Shown here: one piece after another, positions 46,302 to 58,189 of the stretch
How the letters are laid out: every line of letters starts with the position of its first letter
How positions within the stretch are numbered: the first letter of the stretch is position 1
Assembly: GCF_008831285.2 (NCBI RefSeq)
Contig: NC_045140.1
Coordinates: forward strand, 7,252,505 to 7,316,504
Source: Nymphaea colorata
Lineage: Eukaryota > Streptophyta > Magnoliopsida > Nymphaeales > Nymphaeaceae
Length of the DNA: 64,000 nucleotides
Direction of reading: 5' to 3'
Notes under the pieces: model-generated
Told to the model about the DNA's origin: nothing
The model's input: only the letters and a program-made list of their open reading frames with translations
The model's database searches: none
Translations under genes and position numbers: made by a program

Positions 46302-48286
46302 CTAAAGGGAACGATTTGAACGCATTGACAAACTTTACATCTTCATTATGGGGCCGTTTGATGGCCTGAAAATCTGGAATTGAAAATATAGAAATATATT
46401 TCTTGGAAAAAAATGAATGGGAAAAATCTTTCAGATTCTCATTTTGATGTGTGTGTGATGACTGAGAAATATATTTCCAGAAGTATATTTCTGTGTTTGA
46501 TGATAAATAAATATATTTTTAGATTTCTAAAGAACTACAGTAGTAACTATCTTCTAGAAAGAATGCCATCAAAAATCACATATAAAACAGAAAGCAGCAT
46601 TCTGGCAAATCTCATGTAACAGTTGCACAATGGTAACAATTGGCCAGGATATAGTGTAACTTACAAGTATACACTTGAGAAAAGCTATATCTTAGCCAAA
46701 CATCACGTACAGAAAAGGTATCAATTATAAATTCAACTCAAAAAACAACTTCCATTACGTCAATGGAGATTCATAAAACCCATACAAGACTCGTTTAACT
46801 CAAAACATCTCAAAAAAAAAGCTTTTAATCAGCAATTTTATACCATTTACCATGTTTGCGGATGCAAGTAGCATCTTTTCCAGTTATGAGAGAAGCTTCT
46901 CTTTCCGGATGTTTCTGATTCAAATGACCAATGAAGAGACCATCCTCATCATGCCAGTTCACCTACTAATAACAGCCATAGGCTCCATTTCTCATTTTGA
47001 TTCATCTACCAGGCATAAAACCAACATCACCAAATCAGCTTCCAGTAAGCAGGCTTTCAAATAAATGTAATCATCACCTCAGAGCCAGATTAGTTCGTAG
47101 AAAACAAAACCAGCCCCCACAAGCATATAACAGAGAGGAAATTCAGCATCAAGGAACACACTAGATGGGAAACTATCATCATTAATCTAGTGAAAATTTA
47201 ACCAGAAGAGCTTCAATGCAACAAAGCATGAGAAGGTATACTGGAACACTCCAATGGAGAACCACCCACATAACCATGTCCATATGCAAGGACTCCTTCA
47301 ACACCATCTCCTTGCAACTTTTGCATGCTTCAAACACACTTCCTGCATGATTTCATTTTCCAGACGTCCATCAAAAACATGAAAGAATTTTTCTCCCTCA
47401 AATATCACCCAATATAATGACCTGTTACCTGAGCCATGTGAGCGGCTTCATAAAAAAGAGGCAAGAATTTGGCTGGGTTCCAGAAGATCAGATACGGCAA
47501 GGATGGGCTTGCATCCAGCGGCTCTGCAAATCTACATGTAAGAAAATGATTGATCACCACAACAAATAAGATTTTTGGCCATGGCCCATACCATGGAAAG
47601 TAACTAAGTGGGCCAAAGTGTCCAATCATTAGCTAATGCAATATCAATGTGGTAGCACATTCAAACAAGATAATTTGTAATGCCATAATTTTTCAGAAAA
47701 AGGTAAGCCAAAGGAGTTGGCTAACTAACACGATCCATGTGTACATAACTCAACCATGAAGCAGCAGATTGCTGCTAGACTCAAGTGGGATCACCATCTT
47801 TGGCCCTATTTCTCATTTTTATTGACTTCTCATTCTCATTTTTGCCATTATGTTTTACGATCTTCCACAGTTTCTCAATTTTTTTTCATCAGAAGTTTGT
47901 CATATACTTTAAGGTCAAGAACATATGGGATCTTGGCCGGGCCGACCTATCAGGCCCTACCTGGGCCGGGAAAATCCTGGCCCAGGCCCGGGCCCAACCG
48001 GGACGGCCCGGCGGCGACCCGGCCCGATGCCCACACTTATAAAGGAGTTGGCTAACTAAAACGATCCATGTGTACGTGACTCAACCATGTAGCAACAGAT
48101 TGCTGCTAGACTCAAGTGGGATCACTATCTTTGGCCCTATTTCTCATTTTTATTAACTTCTTCATTCTCATTTTTGCCATTATGTTTTACGATCTTCCAC
48201 AGTTTCTCAATTTTTTTCATCAAGAACATATGGGACCTTGCAAAAGCAGACATTGAAATATTTAGAGAGAGAGAAAGACGAATTAC
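46302..48286. other. Non-coding stretch with 200-bp duplication (right arm)
   Basis: Mirror of 2452-4413. It includes the two 200-bp copies (47711-47931 and 48042-48235) around the GGGCC-rich segment (47932-48037), and the unrecognised exon-like piece near 47423-47533. Confidence 0.5.
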
Positions 48287-48405
48287 CTCCTCTCAACATG
48301 AAAAAAAGAAGAAACAAAGAGAATAAGGCCTTTGATGAAATCTTCAGGACACTCATCGTCTAAATGCTTGCCAACAACTGATGGAGCATTTGCAAGATTG
48401 ATCAC
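48287..48405 (-). pseudogene. Clathrin heavy chain exon fragment (right-arm copy)
   Basis: Same 119-base fragment as 2333-2451, minus strand, encoding [20 protein letters not shown] and [15 protein letters not shown]. It has splice-like borders and no neighbouring clathrin exons. Confidence 0.8.
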
Positions 48406-49550
48406 CTATCAAGAATATATATAGTTAATAAATAATACAGCACAACTGAAACTTAAATGCAACAACACATGCCAACTAGAAAGAATGCATGCATAATACT
48501 CTAGGGAGACCAAAAGCATGGCCAATAGATAAGCCATTGCTAAGTAGCTACATGTTGGTCCATTCATTGGAACATTCAAGCTTGACAACGACCTTGTCTA
48601 TAGAGCTCCAATTTGGCCCCCAGTGCCTACAAAGAGTTGGATGAACTTCACGTACATCCAATAACTCAGTAAAAGTTTTTTGCTTTTACATACTATGCTT
48701 ACACATTCTGCGTACTGAAATGACAACGAAATGTCGAGCATTACCCAACTGAGATACGAATATAAGTGAATTACAACATATACAACATTTCAGTATGGTT
48801 TCTACTTTCCAAACCTGTAGATCATGCATAGCACACCAAAATCCAATCCAAGTATTTTGTTGTAAACTGGAAGGAGATATAGTTCTATGTTTGACCATTT
48901 TGCGTGCAAGTAGTATCTTTGATTTTCTGTGTAACGTTGTAAGCATACTGCAGAAACACTAGTTAACTGTTAACAAGATGAGTAGGCGAGCTGGTTTCAG
49001 GTGGTAATTGCTTGAACAGCGTGTGTCATCTTCATGGGTCCAGATCTAATCCTGGTCCTTTCAGAGTGAGACCAATCCCTCTGTGTTTCAATCTCAAACA
49101 ACCAGTTCTTGGAAAAGCTTCTATCAAATTGAACAGTAAAACCAAGAATCAACTAAATTGATGTATCGACATATATCCATAACAAAACAGTACCTAACTT
49201 TGACCCAAAAACCATACAAAAGTCGGTCCCTAACCTCTGCAAAATCACTGGTTGAACTAGCAGTTTTATGCAGTTTGAGGAAACTAAGAGTCCAATAAGT
49301 TAGACCAAAAAATGCACATTTACTACCTCAAATAGAAACAAGTCAAAAGGTTCTTCAAGAGTGATGCTACTAGTTTAATTACAGAAGTTGAAAAATAAAC
49401 AATTCCTAAAGTGTGGTTGCTTGAAAGGGCAACCCTGTGTCAATTTAGATCTTTGACTTGTGCTCCAACTCCTCCACTAAATGCATCCGCCCTTACATTT
49501 ATCCAGAAGTGCCTGCGGCTGCAATGACGAACTTGAAAAAAAATGAGAAC
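48406..49550. other. Non-coding stretch next to copia C (right arm)
   Basis: Mirror of 1188-2332. No supported gene. It ends with AGAAC, the target duplication of copia C. Confidence 0.5.
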
Positions 49551-49827
49551 TGTAGAAACACGAACCACAAAGAGAGAGTAGAGAACGAACACACAATAAA
49601 CCCTAAACCCTAAACCCTAAACCACGGGGAAGCTCTGACCTAGGGGCTCACCGCAACCCTAGGAGAGAGAAAATTATATTTCACTTAATTCAACACTTAA
49701 ACATAAGTGACAATATAAAGAGGGAGAGAGGAGAAGCCGCCTAGGGTACCGAGCCCGCCTCGGTACCCGCGCCCCATAGAACCGGGTCCAGATATGGACC
49801 CGGTTCCCACAACAACATATTCTAACA
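49551..49827 (-). repeat. Copia C 3' LTR with TTTAGGG run
   Basis: A 277-bp LTR. 49597-49622 is CCCTAAA repeated three times plus edges, the complement of the plant telomere repeat. Confidence 0.93.
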
Positions 49828-52800
49828 CTCCCCCTCAAGCTTGGCATACATGTCAAACATGCCAAGCTTGCTAACATTCTTTTCGAATGAAGAAGTACAA
49901 AGCCCTTTAGTTAGGACGTCTGCAATTTGATCTTCAGACTTCATATATGGCAGAATCAGCTCCTTTGAGTCAGTGCATTCCCGGATAAAATGACGGTCAA
50001 TCTCCACATGTTTGGTCCTGTCATGTAGAACTGGATTATTGGCAAGATTAATCGCAGACTTGTTGTCACAGTACATCTTCATTTTATCTCCCACTTCCAC
50101 ACCGATATCAGTCAAAAGAATCTTCAGCCACAGCATCTCTGTAACCCCCATCGCAACAGCCCTGTACTCAGCCTCAGCACTAGACCTCGAACATACTTCT
50201 TGCCTCTTACTTCTCCAAACAACTAGGTTACCTCCAAGAAAGATACAATACCCTGTAGTGGACCTCCTTGTGTCAGTGCAACCTGCCCAATCTGCATCTG
50301 AGTAGCCCTCAATAGTAAGTTTGTCTTGTAGAGTATACAGCAGTCCTTTTCCTGGGTCATTCTTTAGATATCCCAACACTCTTTCTGCACTCTTCCAGTG
50401 ACAATCCGTGGGAGCATGCATAAATTGACTTAGCACATTTACCGCATACGTGATATCAGGGCGAGTTAGAGTAAGATAGATAAGCTTACAGACTAGCCTC
50501 TGATATCGCCCTTTTCCTCCCTCATCCAGAATAGTGCCCATCTTGATACTTATCTTAGTCCCCGACTCCATAGGAGTAAGATAGGGCCTACAACCAAGTT
50601 TACCTGTCTCCTTTAGTAAGTCAAGAGTGTACTTCCTTTGATTCATAACCAGCCCTGTCTCTGATCGATTAATCTCTATCCCCAGAAAGTATCTCAGCTT
50701 ACCCAGATCCTTGAGGTCGAATTCTTTAGCTAATCTCTCCTTCATCTTTCTGTTTTCTTCTTCATCACTGCCAGTGACAATCATATCATCAACATAGACA
50801 AGGAGAAGACTCACCAGACCATCTCTCTGCTTTATGAATAGGGTATGATCTCCATTTCCTTGCTTGTACCCAGTAGACTTCATAACGATCCTTAGTCTCT
50901 CAAATCAAGCTCTAGGCGACTGCTTCAAGCCATACAAAGCTTTCTTGAGGTGACAACATTTTCCCTCTTGAACATACCCGGGAGGCATGCTCATATAAAC
51001 TTCTTCCTCCAGATGGCCATTCAAGAACGCATTTTTAACATCAAGCTGGTCCATGGGCCACTTCCTGTGCACAGCAAGAGGAAGAATAACCCTCACGGTC
51101 TTCAACTTTGCAACAGGGGCAAAGGTCTCAAGATAGTCGATCCCATACTTCTGGCTGAACCCCTTTGCAACCAGACGAGCTTTATATCGATCTACAGTGC
51201 CATCAGGTTTGTACTTCACGTTGTAAACCCACTTAGAGCCAACTAAGTGTGTCCCTTTAGGGATATCAACAACTTCCCATGTTTTGTTCTTAGCTAACGC
51301 ACCCATCTCCTCCGTCATAGCATGTAACCACTTGGGATCATCCTTAGCATCATCCACCGACCTGGGAATAACAACTTTGGATAAGGTTGTGATAAAACAT
51401 TTGTAATTTGTACTGAGCTTAGCATAAAAAACAAATCTCTGAATAAGGTGAGAAGTACATGACCTGGTGCCTTTGCGCAAAGCAATGGGGAGCTCTTCAT
51501 TCGATGGACTTGGGTCATCCAGGGAGATCACAGGATTGGGATTGGTTCTATCCTCATCACCAACATCTTCCACTGTAGCTTTCTCCTTTCTGACATAAAC
51601 CTGGCCAAACAAGTGATCCCGGGCAACAGTGGGCTGAGCATCCACCGTGACCCCTTCCATATGACTGCCCTTCTCATTACTGACCGTGACCGTGTCAATC
51701 ACACTAGGACTAACCTTGTAATCCAAAAACTCCATAAACTGAATCAGCTGATTAGAGGAATACTCTTCCCCTTTGTTCCCAAGACATCCCCCTGAAGAGG
51801 ATTCACCGGAAAATATGACTCATGTTCATGAAATGTGACATCCCTCGAAACATACACTTTGGAAGTAGTGGGATCCACACATTTATACCCTTTCTGAGTG
51901 GAAGAGTACCCCAAGAAAACTCCTTTAATAGACTGGGGATCAAGTTTTTTGAGAGTAGGGCTATGATTATGCACAAAACAACTGCACCCAAAGACACGAG
52001 GAGTAAGAGGCCACGGATTCTGAGTGGGCCACTGGGTAGAATAAGGAGACTGACCATCCAACACCCTAGTAGGCATACGGTTAATGAGATGTGCACTAGT
52101 GAGAAGTGCATCACCCCAATACCGCTTCGGGACATGACGTTGGAACATAATGGCCCGGGTAACATTCAATAGATGACGATTTTTACGTTCAGCTATACCA
52201 TTTTGAGGTGGGGTATAACTACAAGAGGTTTCATGAACAATACCCTTGCCTTTCAAGAATTCATCAAGGGATTGGGAGACATATTCCCTTGCATTATCCG
52301 TACGGAAAGCTTGAACAGTAGTATGGAATTGAGTCTCAACAAAGGCAACAAAGTTTTTCACAACTGCTGGAACCTCACTACGTTCTCGCAACAAGTACAC
52401 GAACGTACATCTAGAGTAATCATCAATAAGCGTCAAAAAATAGTGACAACCACCACACGTGGGTACTCCAGAAGGACCCCAAACATCGGAATGAACTAAG
52501 GCAAACGGATGAGTGGTTTTATTCAATGAAATTGGGTACGACGCCCTGACATGTTTAGCCAATTGACACACTTCACAAGCGAAGGAGTCAATGGAGACAG
52601 AAGCAAACAAATGAGGAAACAACTTCTTTATTAACTGGAAGGGGAGATGTCCAAGATGCTCGTGCCATCGCAGAACAGTAGATCTATCGTTCACACCAGA
52701 CAAGTGACCACTCGTGGCAGAAATCAACGCTGAAGCAACTTGTACCGGCAGCCTGTAGAGCCCATCAGTAACCGAACCAATCCCAATCTTCTTCCCCGTC

Positions 52801-54131
52801 ACCAAGTCCTGCAGGGAACAGTGATCAGCAGAGAAAATCAGATTACAGTTTAATTCTTTAGTAATACTGCTGACAGAGAGTAAGTTCACAGGAATATTTG
52901 GAACATGCAGGGCATTGTGGAGACGGTATTTGTTCAACAGGGACAAACTCCCTTTCCCAGCCACAGAGATAGAAGACCCATCTGCCATAGACACGCGTTG
53001 CTTGCCAGAGGAAAGTTGATATTCTTGAAAGAGTTTAGAGTCCCCTGTCATGTGGTGAGTGGCTCCACTATCAACAATCCAATCACCAAGAGGAGGGTTA
53101 CCTTGATCAGTCGAGGCAACGAGGGCTTGGGCTAGCTGAGCCCCTTCAGACGTGGAGGACTCCTCAGGGGTAGTAGATAGGCGGCTGATGTACGCCTGCA
53201 GCTCCTTGAGTTGAGCAGGGGACAGCTTGGACTTTGCACCACTAGAAGAATTACTCTGATTGGAATCAGACACAGAAGGGCTACGCTTGCCAAAGGGAGG
53301 ACGACCTCTGACCAGTCTCTTCTCGGGATGAAGATCCCAACAGAAATCCACCGAATGCCCCAACTTGTTGCAATGAGTGCAATGCCGGGCAGGACGCTGC
53401 CCAGTCCCTGAGGCACGGCTGACAAATGCAGAAGGGCCATGACCGGTGTCAAGATGCATCACCTGGCGACGTTGTTCTTCAGACTCAACACGAGCATATA
53501 CTTCCTCTATCCCCGGAATCTCATCACCATTAAGAATCTGGCTACGAATAGACTCAAATTCATCCCGCAGGCCTCCCAGAAACAGAAACGTACGGTCCAT
53601 CCATTCCTTTTCCCAGTAGAGGGAATGATCTGAACCGCACTTCCACTCATCAGTCACATGATAATCTAGCTCCTCCCATTTGGTCTTCAGGGCAGCATAG
53701 AAGGCAGCAACAGACAAATCACCCTGTGTCAAGGAGTAAATACTGCGTTTAATCTGATAAGTGCGCAGATGTCTCTTCTTGCGACCATACATCTTTGCAA
53801 GCACAGTCCACATATCAAAAGAGGTCGGCTTCCGCAGAATGAGAGGCTGGATATCAGAGGACACGGAGCTGATAATCCACACCTTCACTTGGCTGTCCTC
53901 CAACGCCCACGTCGCCCATTGAGGATCAGATTTGATGGGCGCAGGTTTGTCGCCAGTGATGTAAGAGAGACGCCCACGGCTAGTAATCCCAATCTCGAGA
54001 GCGGCAGACCAAGATAGGTAATTGTCCTTGGTCAGACGGATGGAGGTGACCTGGATCGGCACGTTCTCAGTCTTGGAGGCACTGCCCGCGTCAAGAACGA
54101 CATCTTTTTGAGTCCCCATCGCTTCTGCCAT
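49822..54131 (-). pseudogene. Copia C gag-pol with one frameshift and one stop
   Basis: A polyprotein on the minus strand starting at MAEAMGTQKDVV (54131). Domains in order: Gag (TENVPIQVTSIRLTKDNYLS); zinc knuckle CTHCNKLGHSVDFC (about 53380-53340); protease WIVDSGATHHMTGD (about 53080-53045); integrase (HEHLGHLP, SDVWGPSG, RTDNAREY, PPQNGIAERKNRHL); reverse transcriptase with YVDDMIVTG (about 50805-50780); and RNase H ending LGMFDMYAKLEGEC, whose stop lies in the LTR. Two defects are visible. A frame change near 51775 separates VLGTKGK from [23 protein letters not shown] at 50905-50907 replaces W in SPRAWFERLR. The three open blocks are 54161-51744, 51735-50905 and 50883-49822. It is otherwise complete, so inactivation is recent. 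Confidence 0.93.
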
Positions 54132-54490
54132 CACAAACAAGCACACAGCAACAAGAGGCACAGCGGCGGGAATGAGGCAGCGGCGACGGCGGCGGGAATG
54201 AGACAGCGGCGACGGAAGGCAGGCGACGGCGCAAAACAGAGGCCACCCACGGTGGCAGAAACCAAGAACGGGCCGAACGGAGGACTGCGGAGGCGCAACA
54301 GAGGACGGCGGAACATAGGACGGCAGCGGAACAGAGGACGGCGGCGGCGGAACAGAGGACGGCGGCGGCAGAGCAGGGCGACGTCACAAGGGCAGCAGCG
54401 GTGCCGGAACTTCAACGGCGTCAGGCGACGAAAAAACTTGACGATCCTCGGGAAAGAAGCGCTTCTCCAACTTCGCTGGCTCTGATACCA

Positions 54491-54775
54491 TGTAGAAACA
54501 CGAACCACAAAGAGAGAGTAGAGAACGAACACACAATATACGTGGAAAACCTCAGAAAGAGGTGAAAAACCACGGGGAAGCTCTGACCTAGGGGCTCACC
54601 GCAACCCTAGGAGAGAGAAAATTATATTTCACTTAATTCAACACTTAAACATAAGTGACAATATAAAGAGGGAGAGAGGAGAAGCCGCCTAGGGTACCGA
54701 GCCCGCCTCGGTACCCATGCCCCATAGAACCAGGTCCAGATATGGACCCGGTTCCCACAACAACATATTCTAACA
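54491..54775 (-). repeat. Copia C 5' LTR
   Basis: A 285-bp LTR from TGTTAGAATATG to GTTTCTACA in element orientation, without telomere repeats. In their place it has the ordinary segment TTTTCACCTCTTTCTGAGG and following bases. Confidence 0.93.
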
Positions 54776-54780
54776 AGAAC

Positions 54781-57243
54781 AAAGAAAAACAAGGGCATAA
54801 ACCTAGAGCTTAGACCCACTCACGAGCAAGAACTCTAAGCTCAACTAATAAACACTTTAAAACGATATACATGAAACAGAAAATAACCAAAATCCTTACT
54901 TGAAATCTATGTTCTCTAAATTAACTGGACCAAAAGATAAGCAAATTTGAAAGACAGTGAAATAAGCCTACACGACTCTAACTTAAGCTGTCATATCACA
55001 CCCAAAATCCTAACTCAATTCAGGTAAAAGATAGACCAATTGAAACTTGTTTGGTTTCTGCAAGCAATCCAATTTCTGCACATATATGTAAATTTCTCTA
55101 GCAAAAAATCTCTGTTTTCGACATCAACTTTGCAACCACTGGGTCATATCAGATTCCCTACAATAAAATAAACTAAACCCAAGGGATAAGTCTTGGCAAG
55201 CAAAACAAATCATTCATCAAATGTTAAAGTCACCCAAACATCCACAGTTTTGGAATAGAATTCTGCAGCAATCACTGCAATTGTAGGAGATTTCTGACGT
55301 AGACGGTGTAGTTTCAAGCTCTCAGGCAATGTACATGCATAACACTTGGCTTCCTACCAATTATGACAAGCTAACAAACAAAAAACACAAACAAACAATG
55401 ACAGCATTTGCCTGTCTTCGTGCGAACTTTTGCAACCAGCAATAGTCAGTTTCTGTTTCAGCCAAAAATTTATGTAAACTCACTCAAATCAAATTGGATG
55501 CCACAACTTTGTTGGGAACTCAAATAAAAACTTGATTTTGAAGCACAAGATCAAACTCTCGTGCAACATGAATCGGCTTTTCCAAAACCACTGTACATCC
55601 ACAAGAACACTGATGAGTTGGGCTTTAAACTTCGACATCAGCTGCATGAATTAGAAGACACTGACAATGTAAATAATAATAATAATAATGAAAAAAAAGT
55701 TAAAAGCTAACGACTCTTTCAAACCCATTCCTAAGCAAACCTTAAAAGAGAAATCAACAAAAATACAGTCTAGCCTTCACAATAAAACAAATTGTGATGG
55801 GAACATGGAAAGGGGAAGATGGAAAATTCATTACACTCAGCATGAGTGGAATATGTTTGACGGGTTTCATCTATTCTATGAATGGACTAGCGGTTTGCTA
55901 ATAAAAATGACAACATTTTTCAAAAACAGAGAGGGGCTGGGTGTTCCTCATATGCCCATGAAGTCAGGAAACATTACAAGAGATGTCAAGTGTTTACTTT
56001 TAAATAGTTTATAAATCATCAATTTAAATCATAAGTAGAAAGTGCTCGTGTCGTGCAAATGATATGCCTTTCATTTACCCTCAATACCGTACAAGCATCG
56101 GGATTCATTTCGCATCAATGTTGTTGAATCTCTAGAAGGGAAACCTTTAAATTTCCAAAAAATGAACATAAAGTAATCATCCTCAACGTCTTAGGAAATA
56201 AAAAAGAAGAGCAGATATTGACCCAAGGATCGCACATCAAGATTGTCGCATTTCAATTCCTTCGAGTTCAGCCTTCATGCCATTTATCTCTTGACAGGTA
56301 CCTTTTTTGTTTTTCTTGGTTTTGCTTCTTTTTCTTCCTTTTTTTCTGCATTTGCCTTTTTGCCTTTTCATTTTTTCTTGCTTTTGATTTTCTTTCTCAG
56401 GCCGACCTTCACCTTTAAGGGAATACCTCACCACCCCAAAGGCTACTACGAAGCTCCACCGCATTGGTGGTCACGTGTAGTTTTGTCACATATCAACCCG
56501 TTTCACCTTGCAGGTTTTCAACATGCCAAAAGTCCATAAGTCATTATCTTCGCGGCATAGACATAAATCACCTATATGCCTACCCGGTACTCTTGATTAT
56601 TAACTCTTGATTATTAACCTAGAGGAACAACTACACAAGCCCCGAGCCCATCTCTCAACTCTTATTTTGCTACCTGCCAATATTTTATAAGGCATTATGG
56701 CTTTTCTCTTAAGATATTTTCCTGCTAAACCCTTACAGACACTTGATCACTAGAGCCAATACCATCTCCTAGTCTTGACTTTCTCAGCTTCATAGGATTT
56801 TTCCAGATTTCCTCTTCTAATGATTGACAACAAAAAAAACTTGAAAGTTTCCTTTTACTTGGGCAGGTAGTAAGAACAAAACGAAGGCATATCATCGCAT
56901 GATAAGACACTTTTAAAATGTTTCTAGGCACAATAAAAAAATTTCTCTTTCAAAAAAATACTTGACATCAAATGGCATGTCACCTGGAAGTAGGAACTCT
57001 CTTCTACCAAAAGAGAAGTTTTTATGAAACCAGACTGATTTGTTGGGTAGAAGAAGAGCTTCATATGCTCTCCTATGGGAAGATCAAATTATCCAATTCA
57101 AAAATCGAACTATCAAATTCAAAAATCAAATACAAATCATCTATTCTACTCTATCCCCGCCTATCTAATCACTCCTGCCTTGCACCTTATTCTAAATAAA
57201 TCAAGAATTCAAGCAAAAAATAAAAAATAAAACAGTTTATAGG
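54781..57243. other. 2.5 kb AT-rich stretch, nothing recognised
   Basis: No conserved protein. The plus-strand frame at 55688-56014 and those over the T-rich tract 56300-56400 show composition only, with no family motif. No repeat pair or RNA gene was found. Confidence 0.5.
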
Positions 57244-57425
57244 TGTTACGAGAGAGAGAGAGAGGCAGCAAAAAGTTGTCTTGCATTACTTGACCCTAAT
57301 CTCTATTAAGAGATTAGGGTTAGGGAAAATTACAAGAGAAGTCCACTAAAAGTAACAAAACATTTAAAGAGACCTTCCCTAACTTCCTAATATTTCAGAA
57401 AACCCCTTTTTTTGTATCTTTAACA
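57244..57425 (-). mobile_element. Copia D 3' LTR
   Basis: From TGTTACGAGAGAGAG to TCTTTAACA on the plus strand, about 182 bases. It is followed by the complement of the polypurine tract (CTCCCCCTCAAG), as in A, B and C. The 5' LTR lies beyond the window, so the outer boundary rests on the TG/CA ends only. Confidence 0.75.
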
Positions 57426-57432
57426 CTCCCCC

Positions 57433-58184
57433 TCAAGCTGGAGCATATATGTCAATCATGCTCAGCTTGTTACAACATCTCAGGAAATCGCCTATGGGAA
57501 GAGCTTTAGTGAGAATATCTGCTGCCTGATCTTCTGAGGAGACATGAATAGTGCTAACAATTCCTCCTTGAACTAAGTCCCGAATATAGTGGCAATCCAC
57601 TTCAATGTGTTTAGTCCGCTCATGGAAGACAGGATTGTTAGCGATATATGTAGCTGCCTTGTTGTCACAATACATCTTCATTGGAAGATTCACTGAGACA
57701 TCCAACTCTACAAGTAGTGATCTAACCCACGACATTTCAGCCACAGTTTGAGCCATAGCCCTATATTCTGACTCAGCACTAGAACGAGCCACAACATTCT
57801 GCTTCTTGCTCTTCCAGGAAATAAGATTACCGCCCACAAAGACACAAAACCCGGTAGTAGACTTCCTATCATCTACAGATCCAGCATAATCAGCATCACT
57901 ATACGCCTCGATGTCAACACATTCTCCTTTCTTGAACCATAGCCCCTTTCCCGGGGCTGATTTCAAGTATCTTACAATCATTAGAGCTGCATCCCAGTGA
58001 ACTTTTCGGGGTTTTTCCATGAATTGGCTCAACTTATTCACAGCAAAGCTAATGTCGGGACGAGTGACAGTCAAATATAACAGTTTCCCTATCAGAGATC
58101 TGTAAGATCTAGAGTCAAACGGCTCTGAGTCATCATCATGTATATGAATGCGAGGATTCATGGGAAGTGTGGTAGGTTTAGCCC
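57433..58184 (-). CDS. Copia D polyprotein, RNase H part
   Basis: Minus strand, continuing in frame from 61100 across the inserted LTR-like element. Joining 61100 to 58184 gives LLQETGLLGAKPTTLPMNP without a break. This part contains the RT connection (SYRSLIGKLLYLTVTRPDIS) and RNase H (SDADYAGSVDDRKSTTGFCV, SSAESEYRAMAQ, CDNKAATYIANNPVFHERTK). It ends DIYAPA with the stop at the polypurine tract. It is free of stops. Confidence 0.9.
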
Positions 58185-58189
58185 CCAAT

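Larger units (their letters stand above)
49551..54775 (-). mobile_element. Full-length Ty1/copia element C, recently inactivated
   Basis: A 5.2 kb element with LTRs 49551-49827 (3') and 54491-54775 (5') on the minus strand. The 5-bp target duplication AGAAC is at 49546-49550 and 54776-54780. The primer site TGGTATCAGAGC is at 54479-54490, and the tract TTGAGGGGGAG abuts the 3' LTR. The LTRs are near-identical except for one block. Where the 5' LTR has about 29 bases of ordinary sequence, the 3' LTR has TTTAGGG repeats. The element is related to A in protein and in LTR tail. Confidence 0.95.

Noticed and set aside
55688-56014. 108-codon ORF in the stretch between copia C and D
   Set aside because: It is lysine-rich and AT-driven, with no motif, no splice context and no conservation that I can see.
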